A DNA stretch of 64,000 bases from Symbiodinium natans (Eukaryota; Sar; Dinophyceae; Suessiales; Symbiodiniaceae), in the NCBI GenBank assembly GCA_905221605.1, contig CAJNDS010002162.1:105834-169833 (forward strand). The letters run 5' to 3'. Positions 24,070 through 34,670 of this stretch are shown here, in pieces (the stretch's first letter is position 1; each line of letters begins with the position of its first letter). Position numbers and translations under genes: made by a program. A model generated the notes under the pieces. That model ran no database searches. It was not told the DNA's origin and saw only the letters and a program-made list of their open reading frames with translations.

Positions 24070-26397
24070 TGGTGTGCAACCCGTGTGCCCTTCTTAAACC
24101 TGAGCCCCCCAAAAAAACACAAACCCATATATATATATATATATGTATATGATTCGACATTACCCATGGCTGCTGTGGCTCAGAAGTGGCCCCTAAGGCC
24201 CTCGCAGCTGCAAGGGAGCCGTGAACGGGCCGAGCCTGAACACAACAAAACAAGCAGCACAGGCCAAAAGAGTTTTTGGGAGTCTTGGTGCTGGTGTTGC
24301 TTTCTTGCTATTACTATTTTTAGTAGTAAGGATTTTTTACCCTTGTATTTTGTTCTTTGTATTCTGCTTCTTCTCCTTCTTCTTATCATTCATTGTTAGT
24401 ATTACGATTCTTGTTAACTGAATGATTACGATGATTTTGCTTCTTATTCTGGATATGACGGTGTCAAACCGTTTTGGGGGGCCTCCACTTGCAAGGGTTT
24501 AGGATTTGGGGCTTTGGTCTTAGCCGCATCGCCCCCCTCGCAACGCTACCTTGCAGACATTGGGCCCGACATGGATGGCAGTTGAACACTGCTTTCGCAT
24601 GATGATCGCAGCGCAGGGTGCAACTTACTGCCTTGGGGTTTAAGGTTAGGGTTTAAGGTTTAGGGTCGTTGCTCTGACGAAGCCCTCAGATGAAAAAAGG
24701 GGTCTGACAGCAAGAGAGGTTCACCTGCATCTTCGAAAGAACAATGATGATAAGCTTAGTTTCAGCGCTTGCCACGCTCCGTTCGCAAGGCATGAAACTC
24801 AGCCGCAAACCTAAACTCCTAAACCACCTAAACCCTAAACCCTAAAACCCTAAACCCTAAACCACCTAAACTGATTCCGCTGAACCATTGGCCGGAAAGG
24901 CCTCTGGCTCATGTTCGAGGGTGGTGATCTGCATTGGACCAGCGGCCAGCAGAAGACCGATCTAAGAGTTGCTGCAGGTGAAGGGGGGAGGGGGAGCGTG
25001 TTGAGGGCTGAGGGTGGCCTTATAAGACCCGAGGGTTTAGGGGTTTTGCAGCGTTGGGAGGGGGTTCGGGTGTTTAGAAAGCCAATTTTCCTGGATGCTT
25101 GTGGAGTAGTTCCATGAGGGTTCAGGGTTTCGGGGTTACCGTTTCCGTCCAACGCGTAAACCCCTGACTACATTTACCGGTGGACACAAAGCTTCTAGGC
25201 AGACAGATCGACGGGACCGCTTCCCCACACCCTGCACATAGCCTACTTGTCCAGTGACCCAAGGCAAGTGGGTTAACAAATGAATCTTAAGGCGACTTTT
25301 TGGGGACTTAAGCAAGATTTGCGAGCGCTCACCGCGCGGGAAGTAAACCGATCTCTCTCCTGCGATTCTAGTGTAGGCTCAGGGACTTTGAGGCTCAGGG
25401 TTGACTGAGAGCTCTGTACCGGATGCAGACCACGTCAGGAGCCTTGTCTGCAGTGTCCGAACTCAACACCAGGTCCAGCCGGAATACCTGGCTAAGGCAA
25501 TGGTGTTAACCCGAATTAAACACTAAACCCTAAACCCTCCAAACGAAACCCTAAAACCCGAACTCTGAAGCCCTAAACAACCTACAGGATCTTAACTTGT
25601 TTTGCATCGGGCCCGGCCTGACAAAATCGGAGTGACCCTCTTTCATGCGGTACCAGCCAATGGCTACCTAGGCCCCAGCCTGAGAGCAAAGAGGCTACCC
25701 CTTTACTACGGTTTGAAGCTATGGCTTGCTGAGGGTTTCAGTCTGGGCACCTTTACCGTTCGATACTCTAGGTATAGGAGCATCTGCAAAGTAGGATCCT
25801 AGTGAACAGGAGCTTCCCTTAACAAAACGGGCCGCCCTCCTACCCCCCCACTCCAAACCCCAAAGCCCGAACCCCCTTGTTTCGCGAGTTCGACGCGCGC
25901 GGGTCCCTCCTGCAGACTGCTTCGCAGTCCAGAATTTGAGGGTGTGGCAAAGCGTTGCCTTAACAACCCCCCCAACGCCTCCATTGCCTTGGTAGTAACC
26001 CGCACGAAATAAGGTGCGGGGCCCTTGTGACAGCCACCCACACATCGTTGGCGTGCAGTGGATTACAGCCGAGTGCACCACATGCCTTGGAAATTGCAGG
26101 GTCCCGTCACAAAGCCTTAGGTCTTGGCGAGCTCCTGCGCTAAAGTGCAATCCGAGAAACCCTTAACTAGCTGACATCCGAACTCAGGGCATCTTTCACG
26201 AAACGACCTCCCTTAAGAAATCTTGTTTAGCTGAGGCTCTACACTGGTGGAGCTTGAAGGGATGTGAAGCCCTCAACCCTAAACCCATTCACAATATCTC
26301 TATGAGCTGCTGCGTGCCTGTGAGCCAGCGGGCGACGGGAGCATTGAACGGGCGTAAAGGTTCTATGGGGCTAGGAGGGCTCCCTAAACCCTAAACC
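24070..26397. other. Gene-free stretch
   Basis: A TA microsatellite at about 24128-24150, a T-rich patch at about 24295-24415, and CCCTAAA-type units with repeated CCACCTAAAC at about 24812-24870. The rest, including 25140-26380, is unique with no recognisable gene. A 143-codon minus-strand frame (26150-25719) shows no motif. Confidence 0.5.
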
Positions 26398-26498
26398 TGA
26401 TGGGAGTTAGGTCCATGGGGTCTAAGAAGGTTTAGTATTCTTGGGTTGTGGGGTGTATTGGGAGGATCTGCACCTCGAAAACAACCTCCGGACCTCAA
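26398..26498 (+). repeat. Telomere-bracketed segment, copy 1
   Basis: A 101-base unique segment that starts TGATGGGAGTTAGG and ends CCGGACCTCAAA, with CCCTAAA units directly on both sides. An inverted copy lies at 31031-31130, and about six substitutions separate them. Its telomere-unit borders are shared by both copies. Confidence 0.95.
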
Positions 26499-26614
26499 AC
26501 CCTAAACCCTAAACCCTAAACTTGGTGCAACACACCTCAGCCAACTCCCGAGGGGGCGCCCCGGTGTCTCCAAGCGCTTCCCCCAGGCAGTGGCTCCAGC
26601 CGAGCTCCTCCGAC

Positions 26615-26710
26615 AGGGTTTAGGGTTTAGGGTTTAGGGTTTAGGGTTTAGGGCTTAGGGTTTAGGGTTTAGGGTTTAGGGTTTAGGGTTCAGGGTTTAG
26701 GGTTTAGGGC
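26615..26710. repeat. TTTAGGG array
   Basis: About thirteen TTTAGGG units with single CTTAGGG and TTCAGGG variants. The orientation is opposite to the CCCTAAA array 100 bases upstream. Confidence 0.95.
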
Positions 26711-26836
26711 CTTTCGGGCTCCAGGTTTGGAGATGCACTGAACCCTCTAAACACCAAGCCCACTCTGAACTCTGCACCTTTGAGACCTCGGCCTCGCAAT
26801 CCCCACACATGCCCAACCCTCAAAAACCAAAGCCCT

Positions 26837-27020
26837 GTGAAACCCTAAACCCTATAAACCCTATAAACCCTAAACCCGAAAAACCGAAAAACCCCTAAAC
26901 CCTAAACCCTAAACCCTAAACCCTAAACCCTACACAAACCCTAAACTCCAAACTCCCTAAACCCCCTAAACCCCCTAAACCCCCTAAACCCCAAACCCTA
27001 AACCCTTTAAAACCCTAAAC
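26837..27020. repeat. CCCTAAA array with mixed spacing
   Basis: CCCTAAA units mixed with CCCTATAAA and CCCCCTAAA forms, degrading at the right. It is the most heterogeneous array of this sub-region. Confidence 0.9.
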
Positions 27021-30000
27021 ACTATCGGACCTCTGAGCCCTGTAAACCAAACACACCAAACCCTGAGCCTGGCTTTGTAGCCCGTAAGAAGCACAAGCCC
27101 CTACAAACTCCTTAATTCCCAATCGGTCAGCCGCATTCAAGCCCGCACAAGCTCCCTTTTAACCTTTAACAAACCAGAAACAACCTGACGAAACACCAAA
27201 AAACACCAAGAAATCCTTGTGGATCGAAAAGAAAGAGACCAGGAAAGCTCCTGTAGGGCAGACGCCACGTCGGACCGGAAAGTGCTGACCGCTGCCTGCT
27301 CATGTGCAGTCCTCAGACAAGGGCACAGGGGGTTCGTGGGAGATTTTAAGGCTGGGTTAACAAGGAGTCTTGGTTCATCGGGGATTCAAGGAGGGTTCGT
27401 TGGCTGTTAAAGGGCCCATAGGGGAATTTGAGGGGGGCGCATAAGGAATTTTATGGGCGTCATAGTCGCAGGGGAGTGGGTCTTCACGCTCGCCCAAATT
27501 TAGGCTTAAGTTAAGCGAACCTGGAGCTCGAACAAAAGCCCCTTGAGCTCCAACTTTCATGGGGCTTGTGGGATTAAACGGCTTAGGGCATTTAGGGTTT
27601 TCGGATTTGGCGGCTGGCAAACATCTCGTACCATCTATCTGTATGGTCGGCTGTGACCCGGTCCTTGAAGGGGCGTCTGCCACTGCTGCAGCCACCTTCT
27701 CGCATGCTGAGCCAATGTGAGAGCGTCCGCGGACAAGAGAGAACTGTAAACCCTGCACCACTCTACCCACTGAACCCCAAACACTACGTAGGTCGATCAG
27801 GCGTAAGCTTGGCAGAGGGTTTTGGTCGGGACGTATTAATGCGAACCAGTGTCAAGTTTTGGAACTTCGGATACGTTCACCGCCGGCACCAATGGCTTGC
27901 AGGATAAGGGATTGGGGCTTTTCAGGGGCCCTCCGAAATCCTCATACCTGCCGCAGCGAAGGCGAATATGAAATACTTCAAGTCAAGCACGAGCATGTCA
28001 AAAAATCGTGGGACTCGTTACTCAAGCGAGGGACGGGATCTGATCCCTTGTCCGCGCGCCTGGTCGGGGCACTGGCACAATGACACGACGTCCGGGGCCT
28101 GCCATGCGGCAAAAGAAACCCTACGAAACCCTAACCAACAAACATCAGCTGCTTCTATGGCGAATCTTTGGACCCCGGAGCAGCTACCGTATGAACCCCC
28201 CCCCAAAGCCACACAATCCCTTTCACCCTTTAAGCATTAAGCCCTCGAAGCTTCGCCAGCATCTCCTCTAAGGGTACAGGGTCCTATTGGCTGTAACCTG
28301 GGACTGGGTCCCCTTTAGTAGCCTGACAATCTAAAGAGTGCACCCTAAACCCCCTAAACTCTTAAGCACCAAACCGAATTCTGAAGCCTTTAAGCCTGAA
28401 CCCTAAACCCTAAACCCAGGTTAAGGGTGTGGCTTGCAATAGCCTGCTGGTCTTAAGCTCGAAGTGCGACTTCTGCGCAGGTTTCGGGGGTTGAGGCTCT
28501 GTAGGTCTTGCAATTTAGAGTTTTGTAGGGTTTAGGATACACAGGGGTTCTAGAGGGCTTCGGGTTGAGGATCTTCACTGGTTCTTTCCGCATCAATCTC
28601 TGCAAGCTTGGAGCCCCGATCAGGGATCCCAAGTTCAAGTCCCAAAGCTCGCGAGCACAACCCTAAACCCCAAACCCTAAGCCCTCTATCAGAGCGCATT
28701 TGAACCCTCAAAACCCTAAGCCCGAATCCCTAAAACGTCTCAGGGGCCTCGGTGATGCAAAGCTCCGCCAGCTCAGCTCGAAACCTTTGCGCGCCTGCAG
28801 GGGCCTGAGGGGACGAAGGGCTTCTTTTGCTTTCGCGGGCGCTCCTGGAAGCTTGAGTTTAGGGTTGGGCTCTCTTCAGAGCTTGAGCTTTTCAGCTACA
28901 GGTCTCACTAGGCTCCCACCCTCCCCAGGCTTCTCTTCTCAACAACCTAAGCCCAGACTTCCAAGAACTGGCGGGCTGAGCGACCCTGGCACTCGCAACC
29001 CTCAGAGCCTAAACCCGCGACACTCCGGTACTGGCGCCAGGCCCTAGTTAGTTATGTTCGGGCTTTGGGCTTCATACTGTAAGGTGTCGCTAGTTGATTG
29101 ATTGTACTGTGGGAAACTGGGTCCCCGCAGGATGCCTTAAAGGATACATTAGGGATTGCAGCCTCCCCGCATAGTTGCAGGCCTTGAAGTTGTCAGCAGT
29201 GTAACCCCTGAGTATCCCTACGCCCTAATCTTGGATCTGCCATGCAACTTGCTTGTATGACGGACTCTCATGGTATGATAAAGCTGTCGTTCTTTGGACA
29301 GCAAAAGGACCCAGAGTCCCAGGCGGAGCTGTTCCAGAACACGTAGTCCAAGAAGCTCGAGAAGGACTCATACTGCCTTCGGAAAGCGTCGGAAGTGCAA
29401 GACTCTCCGGGCACGAGCGGTCTTTACAAGACCCCACGGGAACCCACATGAACGCACATGCGCAAGTCAGGATTTTGGCAGGCGGCCATCGGGGCCGCAG
29501 ATAAGAGTTGGGTGTTTAGAGTTTAGGCACAGTTTCGGCTCAGTTTATAGGCTCTATACTCGCAAAATTCCTGGAGCACGGAACAGCCGAAAGCGGAATA
29601 ATCGCATGTGCCTGGTGTTGGACCGGGGCTTCTGGTACAAATTCCACCCCAACCCGGAGTCTAATGCAGGCAAAGCATCCTCTTCCTACGTGATTTTATT
29701 AAGGGGCTTAAAGACACCAGACTTGGGGTGGAAGAGGATCAGACCCAATGGCGAAGCGGCCTGTGGTAGCCAGCAACGGCAAAGCTCCACGCGGCCTCAC
29801 ATAGGTGGTTCAGTTCTCGGAATCGTAAACCCGATAGGCCCTAACCAGAACGCAGTCTCGTGCAAAACGGACATCGTGGGCACCTTCGCCGGCTTCGGGA
29901 GATTTTAAAGGCTTGGGGGTGGGGGAGGGGGGGGGGGGCTCACCCGCCCATGGAAGAAAAGATCCAAGCAGATAGCACTAGTGGGACGAAGGCCAAAGGC

Positions 30001-30053
30001 AGGCCATGTGGTCAGTTCGTGTAATGCAGGATTCCTTTTTGGGCACGTATCCG
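27021..30053. other. Long stretch with no recognised gene
   Basis: Mostly unique DNA with few telomere-like units (some near 28395-28420 and 28655-28740). It contains the longest open frame of the window not made of simple repeats: 204 codons on + at 29294-29908, starting Met-Asp-Ser-Lys. Its residues match no family I know. With 64 kb read in six frames, one frame of this length is not surprising by chance. Confidence 0.45.
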
Positions 30054-30056
30054 ATT

Positions 30057-30131
<75 letters not shown>

Positions 30132-30150
30132 GTATGTATATATATATACA
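30054..30150. repeat. TATATG hexamer microsatellite
   Basis: About thirteen nearly perfect TATATG units, then TATGTATG and TA. This is purer than the similar tract at 22.6 kb. Confidence 0.96.
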
Positions 30151-30900
30151 TATACATGTGTATGGTATTTACCAATATCCCCATTTTTGCACCAAATAAA
30201 ATAGAATCCACTTTGTTAAAGGGACCCCACAAAAGGGTACCCCTGTTTTCAGAAACCCTATCTATCTATATATATATATGTATACAAGGAGTCGCATGAC
30301 AACGAAGTGAATGAATATGGCACGTAGAGCGCCTGGGTGAGAGCGATGTTGGTGTCGCGCTTGGACATATCGAGGTTCTCTGCCTGCAAATCGATGTGAG
30401 GCCGGGTCCTGTAAGCCATAGAGGCATTGTTTCAAATCCTACGAAGGCGTGTTGTAGGCCCCTCAGTAACCTAGGAACAAAACGGAAACGCTTTTTTGCT
30501 ACCCCTTGAAGACGGGAACAAAGCACCACCAGGTTGCCTATAGTAAACTCGAGCCCTAAAAAAACCCTAAACCGCAAACCTTACACCCCTAAGCCCCCAG
30601 TTGGTTGCGAACCTCCCCCTCCCCGGCCTGGCAACTCGAGGAGGCCAGGCGTGCTTCGAGCTTCGGAAGTTATTTAACTATGGTTTCGTGTGAGGGCTTG
30701 AGAAGTCACCCTAAACCCTCAACCCTCAACCCTCAACCCTAAAACCCTCAACCCTCAACCCTGAACCCGAGGTGGTTCCCATCCGTTTTTGTGCACAAAG
30801 CTTTCGCAACCCTGATGCCATCACCTCGAACATCTCTAGCACGCGGATGTAGAGGGCATCCAGGAGCTGGCAGGAGAGCAGAAAGGGTTGTCTTATGCTA
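30151..30900. other. Gene-free stretch
   Basis: A TATC/TA patch at about 30258-30287 and CCCTCAA-type units at about 30710-30770. The rest is unique with no recognised gene. Confidence 0.5.
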
Positions 30901-31030
30901 GGTTTAGGGTTTAGGGTTTAGGGTTTAGGGTTTAGGGTTTAGGGTTTAGGGTTTAGGGTTTAGGGTTTAGGGTTTAGGGTGTAGGGTGTAGGGTGCAGGG
31001 TGTAGGGTTTAGGGTTTAGGGTTTAGGGTT
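30901..31030. repeat. TTTAGGG array with GTGTAGG variants
   Basis: About ten perfect TTTAGGG units, then four TGTAGGG/TGCAGGG-type units, then TTTAGGG again. It directly borders the second copy of the telomere-bracketed segment. Confidence 0.95.
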
Positions 31031-31130
31031 TGAGGTCCGGAGGTTGTTTACGAAGTGCAGGTCCTCCCAATACACCCCACAACCCAAGAATCCTAAACCT
31101 TCTTAAACCCCATGGACCTAACGCCCATCA
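31031..31130 (-). repeat. Telomere-bracketed segment, copy 2 (inverted)
   Basis: Inverted partner of 26398-26498 with about 94 percent identity by eye. It is followed by TTTAGGG and GATTAGG units, so both sides are telomere-like, as in copy 1. Confidence 0.95.
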
Positions 31131-31735
31131 GGTTTAGGGTTTAGGGTTTAGGGATTAGGGATTAGGGTCTCCTGAAAATAATCCTAAATAGAACCCTCTT
31201 AAACCCAACAAAAGAAACATGAGATCCGCCGACCCCGGCTAAGCAGTGAAGGGTTTTTTTTCCCCAGCTGGTCTTCCACAGAGGCATCGCCAGGGCCGAA
31301 CTACTACTGGCGGAGTTTTGTAAAGGGAATTCGGTCACCCTTTGTGTTTTGAAACGATGCATACAGTCACAGTACCGACAAATACAGCAGCTAGGACTGT
31401 GAACTATCTCACCCAAACACCTTTTCAGACTAACAATGACAATTTCTGAGTTTCTTGAAACGCTAAACCATGCCGAATTTCTCACTGGGTTAAGGCTGTG
31501 CCTTCCTAACCCAAAACCTCCAAGACCCTTTAACCCTAGCCTTCAAGCCCCTTCACAACCCTAATCCCATCCTCCTTGTGCAGGAAGCCCATCGAAGCTG
31601 CAGCCCACGCAACGGGCGCAACGTCCTCACGTTCATGCGGTCTCTGAAGATGAGACCGTGAACACAGAACCCCTGATTTAAGCTCTAAATAAACATGAAC
31701 TAAAAGAAAATAAAAAATGGAGGGACAAAAACGCC

Positions 31736-31769
<34 letters not shown>

Positions 31770-32313
31770 CCCCCCCCCAACAAAAAAGGAGCCTAACAAT
31801 GTACAGTGGTAGGGGATACTTTTGGCCAGGGGTTCCAATTTACAGAACAACATTCGCGGGAGGGATTTGTTTGTGTGTCGGGCTTGGGGGTTTATAGGAT
31901 CGTAGCATACATGAGCGTAGGCGTGGACAGAGTTGCGTAAGCGCTGAAGTTTTCCCTGAAATCAACTCCTCAACTCTGAATCGTCGAACCCTTAACTCTA
32001 AATTTATGACATACCTGTACAATATGCACCTTGAACCTTGAAAACCTTAAGCATAACAGCCTTTTTGGAACCCGTGGCCGCAGATAACAGCCTCAAACCC
32101 TTAAAACCACACCAGCAACCCTGGCATGGAAAAGGGTACCTTCTTCGAAGGTGGAATAAGAGCTTGAAAATGCAGCCTGACCTCTAGAGTTTAAAACGCC
32201 TCACGCAGGAAATACCCCAAGCTCCCAACCCCTATCCTATATTCCAAGTAGAACCATTCGAACAAAAACATAGTAGAGGCCCAGAATCCCCCCAACCCGA
32301 CACCCAAAACCCT
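31131..32313. other. Gene-free stretch with 30-base poly-C
   Basis: TTTAGGG/ATTAGGG units at about 31131-31167 and a poly-C run with one AA break at 31738-31778. The remaining DNA is unique. A 107-codon minus-strand open frame (31485-31162) has no recognisable motif. Confidence 0.5.
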
Positions 32314-32374
32314 GAGAGCTGCGGGAACCCTAAACCCTAAACCCTCCACCCTCAACCCTAAGAGAGCTGCGGGA
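32314..32374. repeat. Telomere-like insert flanked by 13 bp direct repeats
   Basis: The sequence GAGAGCTGCGGGA occurs at 32314-32326 and again, unchanged, at 32362-32374. The 35 bases between them are five 7-mers: ACCCTAA, ACCCTAA, ACCCTCC, ACCCTCA and ACCCTAA. This is the pattern expected if telomere-like DNA was added at a staggered break whose overhangs were filled in. Confidence 0.9.
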
Positions 32375-32680
32375 TCCTTGATCTCCTTGAACAGGTTCGC
32401 CTCGGCCAGGAGCAGCTCCGTCAGACTCCTTGGCGCCAAAATCCTAAACCGTAATCCCTAAACTCCCTAAACCCCTAGAAACCCCCAACATATGTAAAAT
32501 AATGAACCTTTTTTATGGGTTTGGGGCTATTTTTTTACATACTTTGGGGGTCCAGGTTAGCCCTGATAAACCCTGAACCCTAAGTTGCTTCAGGGGCTTT
32601 CAGGTGTGCATGGTTCGGGATTTCGGGTCTGGGGGTCCGGTTTTGGTTAGGCATCGGGTTCCTAAGGTCTAAGCTAGGCC

Positions 32681-32722
32681 CTCAGCCCCTCAGCTCCTCA
32701 GCCCCTCAGCCCCTCAGCCCCT
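32681..32722. repeat. CTCAGCCC short tandem repeat
   Basis: Five copies of an 8-base unit CTCAGCCC with one variant (CTCAGCTC). Confidence 0.92.
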
Positions 32723-34569
32723 AAAGGTACCCTTTGTGGAGGGTTCCGTTAATCAGGATTTTTGGTTCAGCTGCAATTCCCCCCCCCCCCTTCTCCCCCC
32801 GAAAAAACATGCGAACAACGGCGCTACCTGAAGGATCTAATATCCCTTTAACGGGGATGCTAGTATACTACCCATACCACCCCAAAAAAGGTACTACATA
32901 GGAGCCCTTGGGTAAACTCGAGACTTACATCCAACAATCGCCAATCGGCCTGTAAGCTGCGGCGTCAAAGAGGCCGAGCTTGGCGAAGCCTCAGAGGATC
33001 TCAAAAGAACCCAAACTCGACAACCCTGAACCTAAAGGAAACAAAAACCGCAAGCCCTGCATCCGCAACGCCCCCCCTCCCGCCCCCACCCTCCGATTCT
33101 TAACAGGGATCTTAGAGTAATAAACACACATGGCTTCTGGGTTGCAACTTTGAACTTCAAATCAAGTGCTTTTGATTTAAGGCCAGGTGTTGTCTAAGTT
33201 TGCAGGCTCTCATACAATCAGGCTGCCACACCTGAGAACCAATGAGATGCTCCCTTATACGCTCTAGTAAAGACAGACATCCTGCCTAGCACCCCCGCCC
33301 ACCCCCCACCCCCACTCTACAACCTCAACCATCCCTCAGATTCGCAAACAACTCAATGCCCCCACCTTGAATCTGTTTCCATTGTTTGGTGTGTGTGTGT
33401 GTGTGTGCGTTGCTTTCTTATTGCTTCCGGTCTACAGTTGTAACAGCGGTACTGATGCTCCAGGCAGCTTTCCATCAGCACGCACTGCTGAAAGAAGGAG
33501 ACCTGCAATGCAGAGGAAGGATGGCAAACACGCGCACACACACACACACATTTTTTTCAAGCAAAGCCTTTCATCCAAAAGATCCCGATTCCCGAATTGC
33601 GAGCCTTGTCTACGAACATCTTGTCCCGACTCAGCTCCAAAGCCTCGGTCGACAGTCAGAGCAACACAGAGCGACACCAGCACCAGTACCTATTTCGGCA
33701 TCCAGTTGGCCTCTTAAACTCAACGTCGTCGGAAAGATCGCAGTGAAAGTAACAGCGGTTTCAAACACCTCTAGGATCCAAGGCAGAATCCAATATTTCC
33801 AGGGAACAAACTCCTTTGATTCATGGCTTGCCTACGGCAGGGCGAAGCAGCACCTACACCTCATGCAGAACGCAGGCAAGGCTAGGCATCATCTGCTACT
33901 CAAGGGAGAACGCAACTGAACAGAACCCTGAGCTCAGGGTTTGCGGCATTTAGGGTTTAGGGGCCTGGTCATGCAAACCCTGAATCCTAAACACTCCAAG
34001 CCCTCTGCCTGCAAAGGCCACTTCGCCTCTCTGCACCTCGAAAGCAGCACACCAGGCAATGGATTACCCTCAACCCCTAAACCCTAGTCCGAAAAGGCTA
34101 GAGCCAACCTTCAAAACTCTGCTTGTAGGTAGCACCCTGCACCAAGCGAGAACCTGTGCAAGAGGGTAGGATTAAGGGTGTTAAAGCTGCAAAATCAGGG
34201 TCCCATATTGGTCCCCCCCCTCAAGGAATTTCAGGCTTGGGTTTCAGGAGTCGTTCAGGGCGGCCCAAATTCTAGAAGTCGGATAAATAAATAAACGAAC
34301 AAATTAAAAAAGCACATAGATATATGTGTATATGTATATATATATATAGATATAGTGGATGACGGGTTCTGGACTACAATGTCTTTTCGGGGTTGGGGCT
34401 TTGTAAATAGGACGATTTGGTGATGGATTAGGAAACGGAGGTTGCGCTTCGGTTTGCTATAACGATTGTGGTCCATGGTTTCGGGCTGGTTGGGGATTAC
34501 ACGGCAAGCGAGTCGCCCATGAAGCCATCTAACCCTTCCTACTGAGCCTTTTTGAGGCTTCTAGTCTTT
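32723..34569. other. Gene-free stretch with paired GT and CA tracts
   Basis: Poly-C at about 32779-32789. A (GT)n tract at 33390-33409 and a (CA)n tract at 33531-33552 form a potential foldback about 160 bases across. The segment 32837-32870 looks like a decayed inner arm of family A (CTAATATCCCTTTAACGGGG). A TA patch lies at about 34318-34352. A 177-codon open frame at 33386-33919 starts in the GT tract and crosses the CA tract, and is not credible as a gene. Confidence 0.5.
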
Positions 34570-34670
34570 TTCGGCTTCAGCCCTAAACCCTAAACCCTAA
34601 ACCCTAAACCCTAAACCCTCAACCCTAAACCCTAAACCCTAAACCCTAAACCCTCTGTTCGGCTTCAGCC
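34570..34670. repeat. CCCTAAA array flanked by 13 bp direct repeats
   Basis: TTCGGCTTCAGCC occurs at 34570-34582 and unchanged at 34658-34670. The 75 bases between them are about ten CCCTAAA-type units, one of them CCCTCAA, ending CCCTCTG. As at 32314-32374, the duplication is exactly 13 bases and lies directly against the telomere-like tract. Confidence 0.93.

Noticed and set aside
29294-29908. 204-codon open frame on the plus strand
   Set aside because: Longest frame outside simple repeats, but basic and serine-rich with no recognisable domain. A frame of this length is not rare by chance when six frames of 64 kb are read.
30405-30450. TTTCAAATCC resembling a tRNA B box
   Set aside because: No A box or clover-leaf pairing upstream.
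33245-33282. Possible tiny family A relic (GATGCTCCCTTATAC ... ACATCC)
   Set aside because: Only the extreme ends agree; the CAGTCC/GGACTG blocks are missing, so the match is too short.
33386-33919. 177-codon plus-strand frame
   Set aside because: It begins inside a GT microsatellite and crosses a CA microsatellite; no domain recognised.
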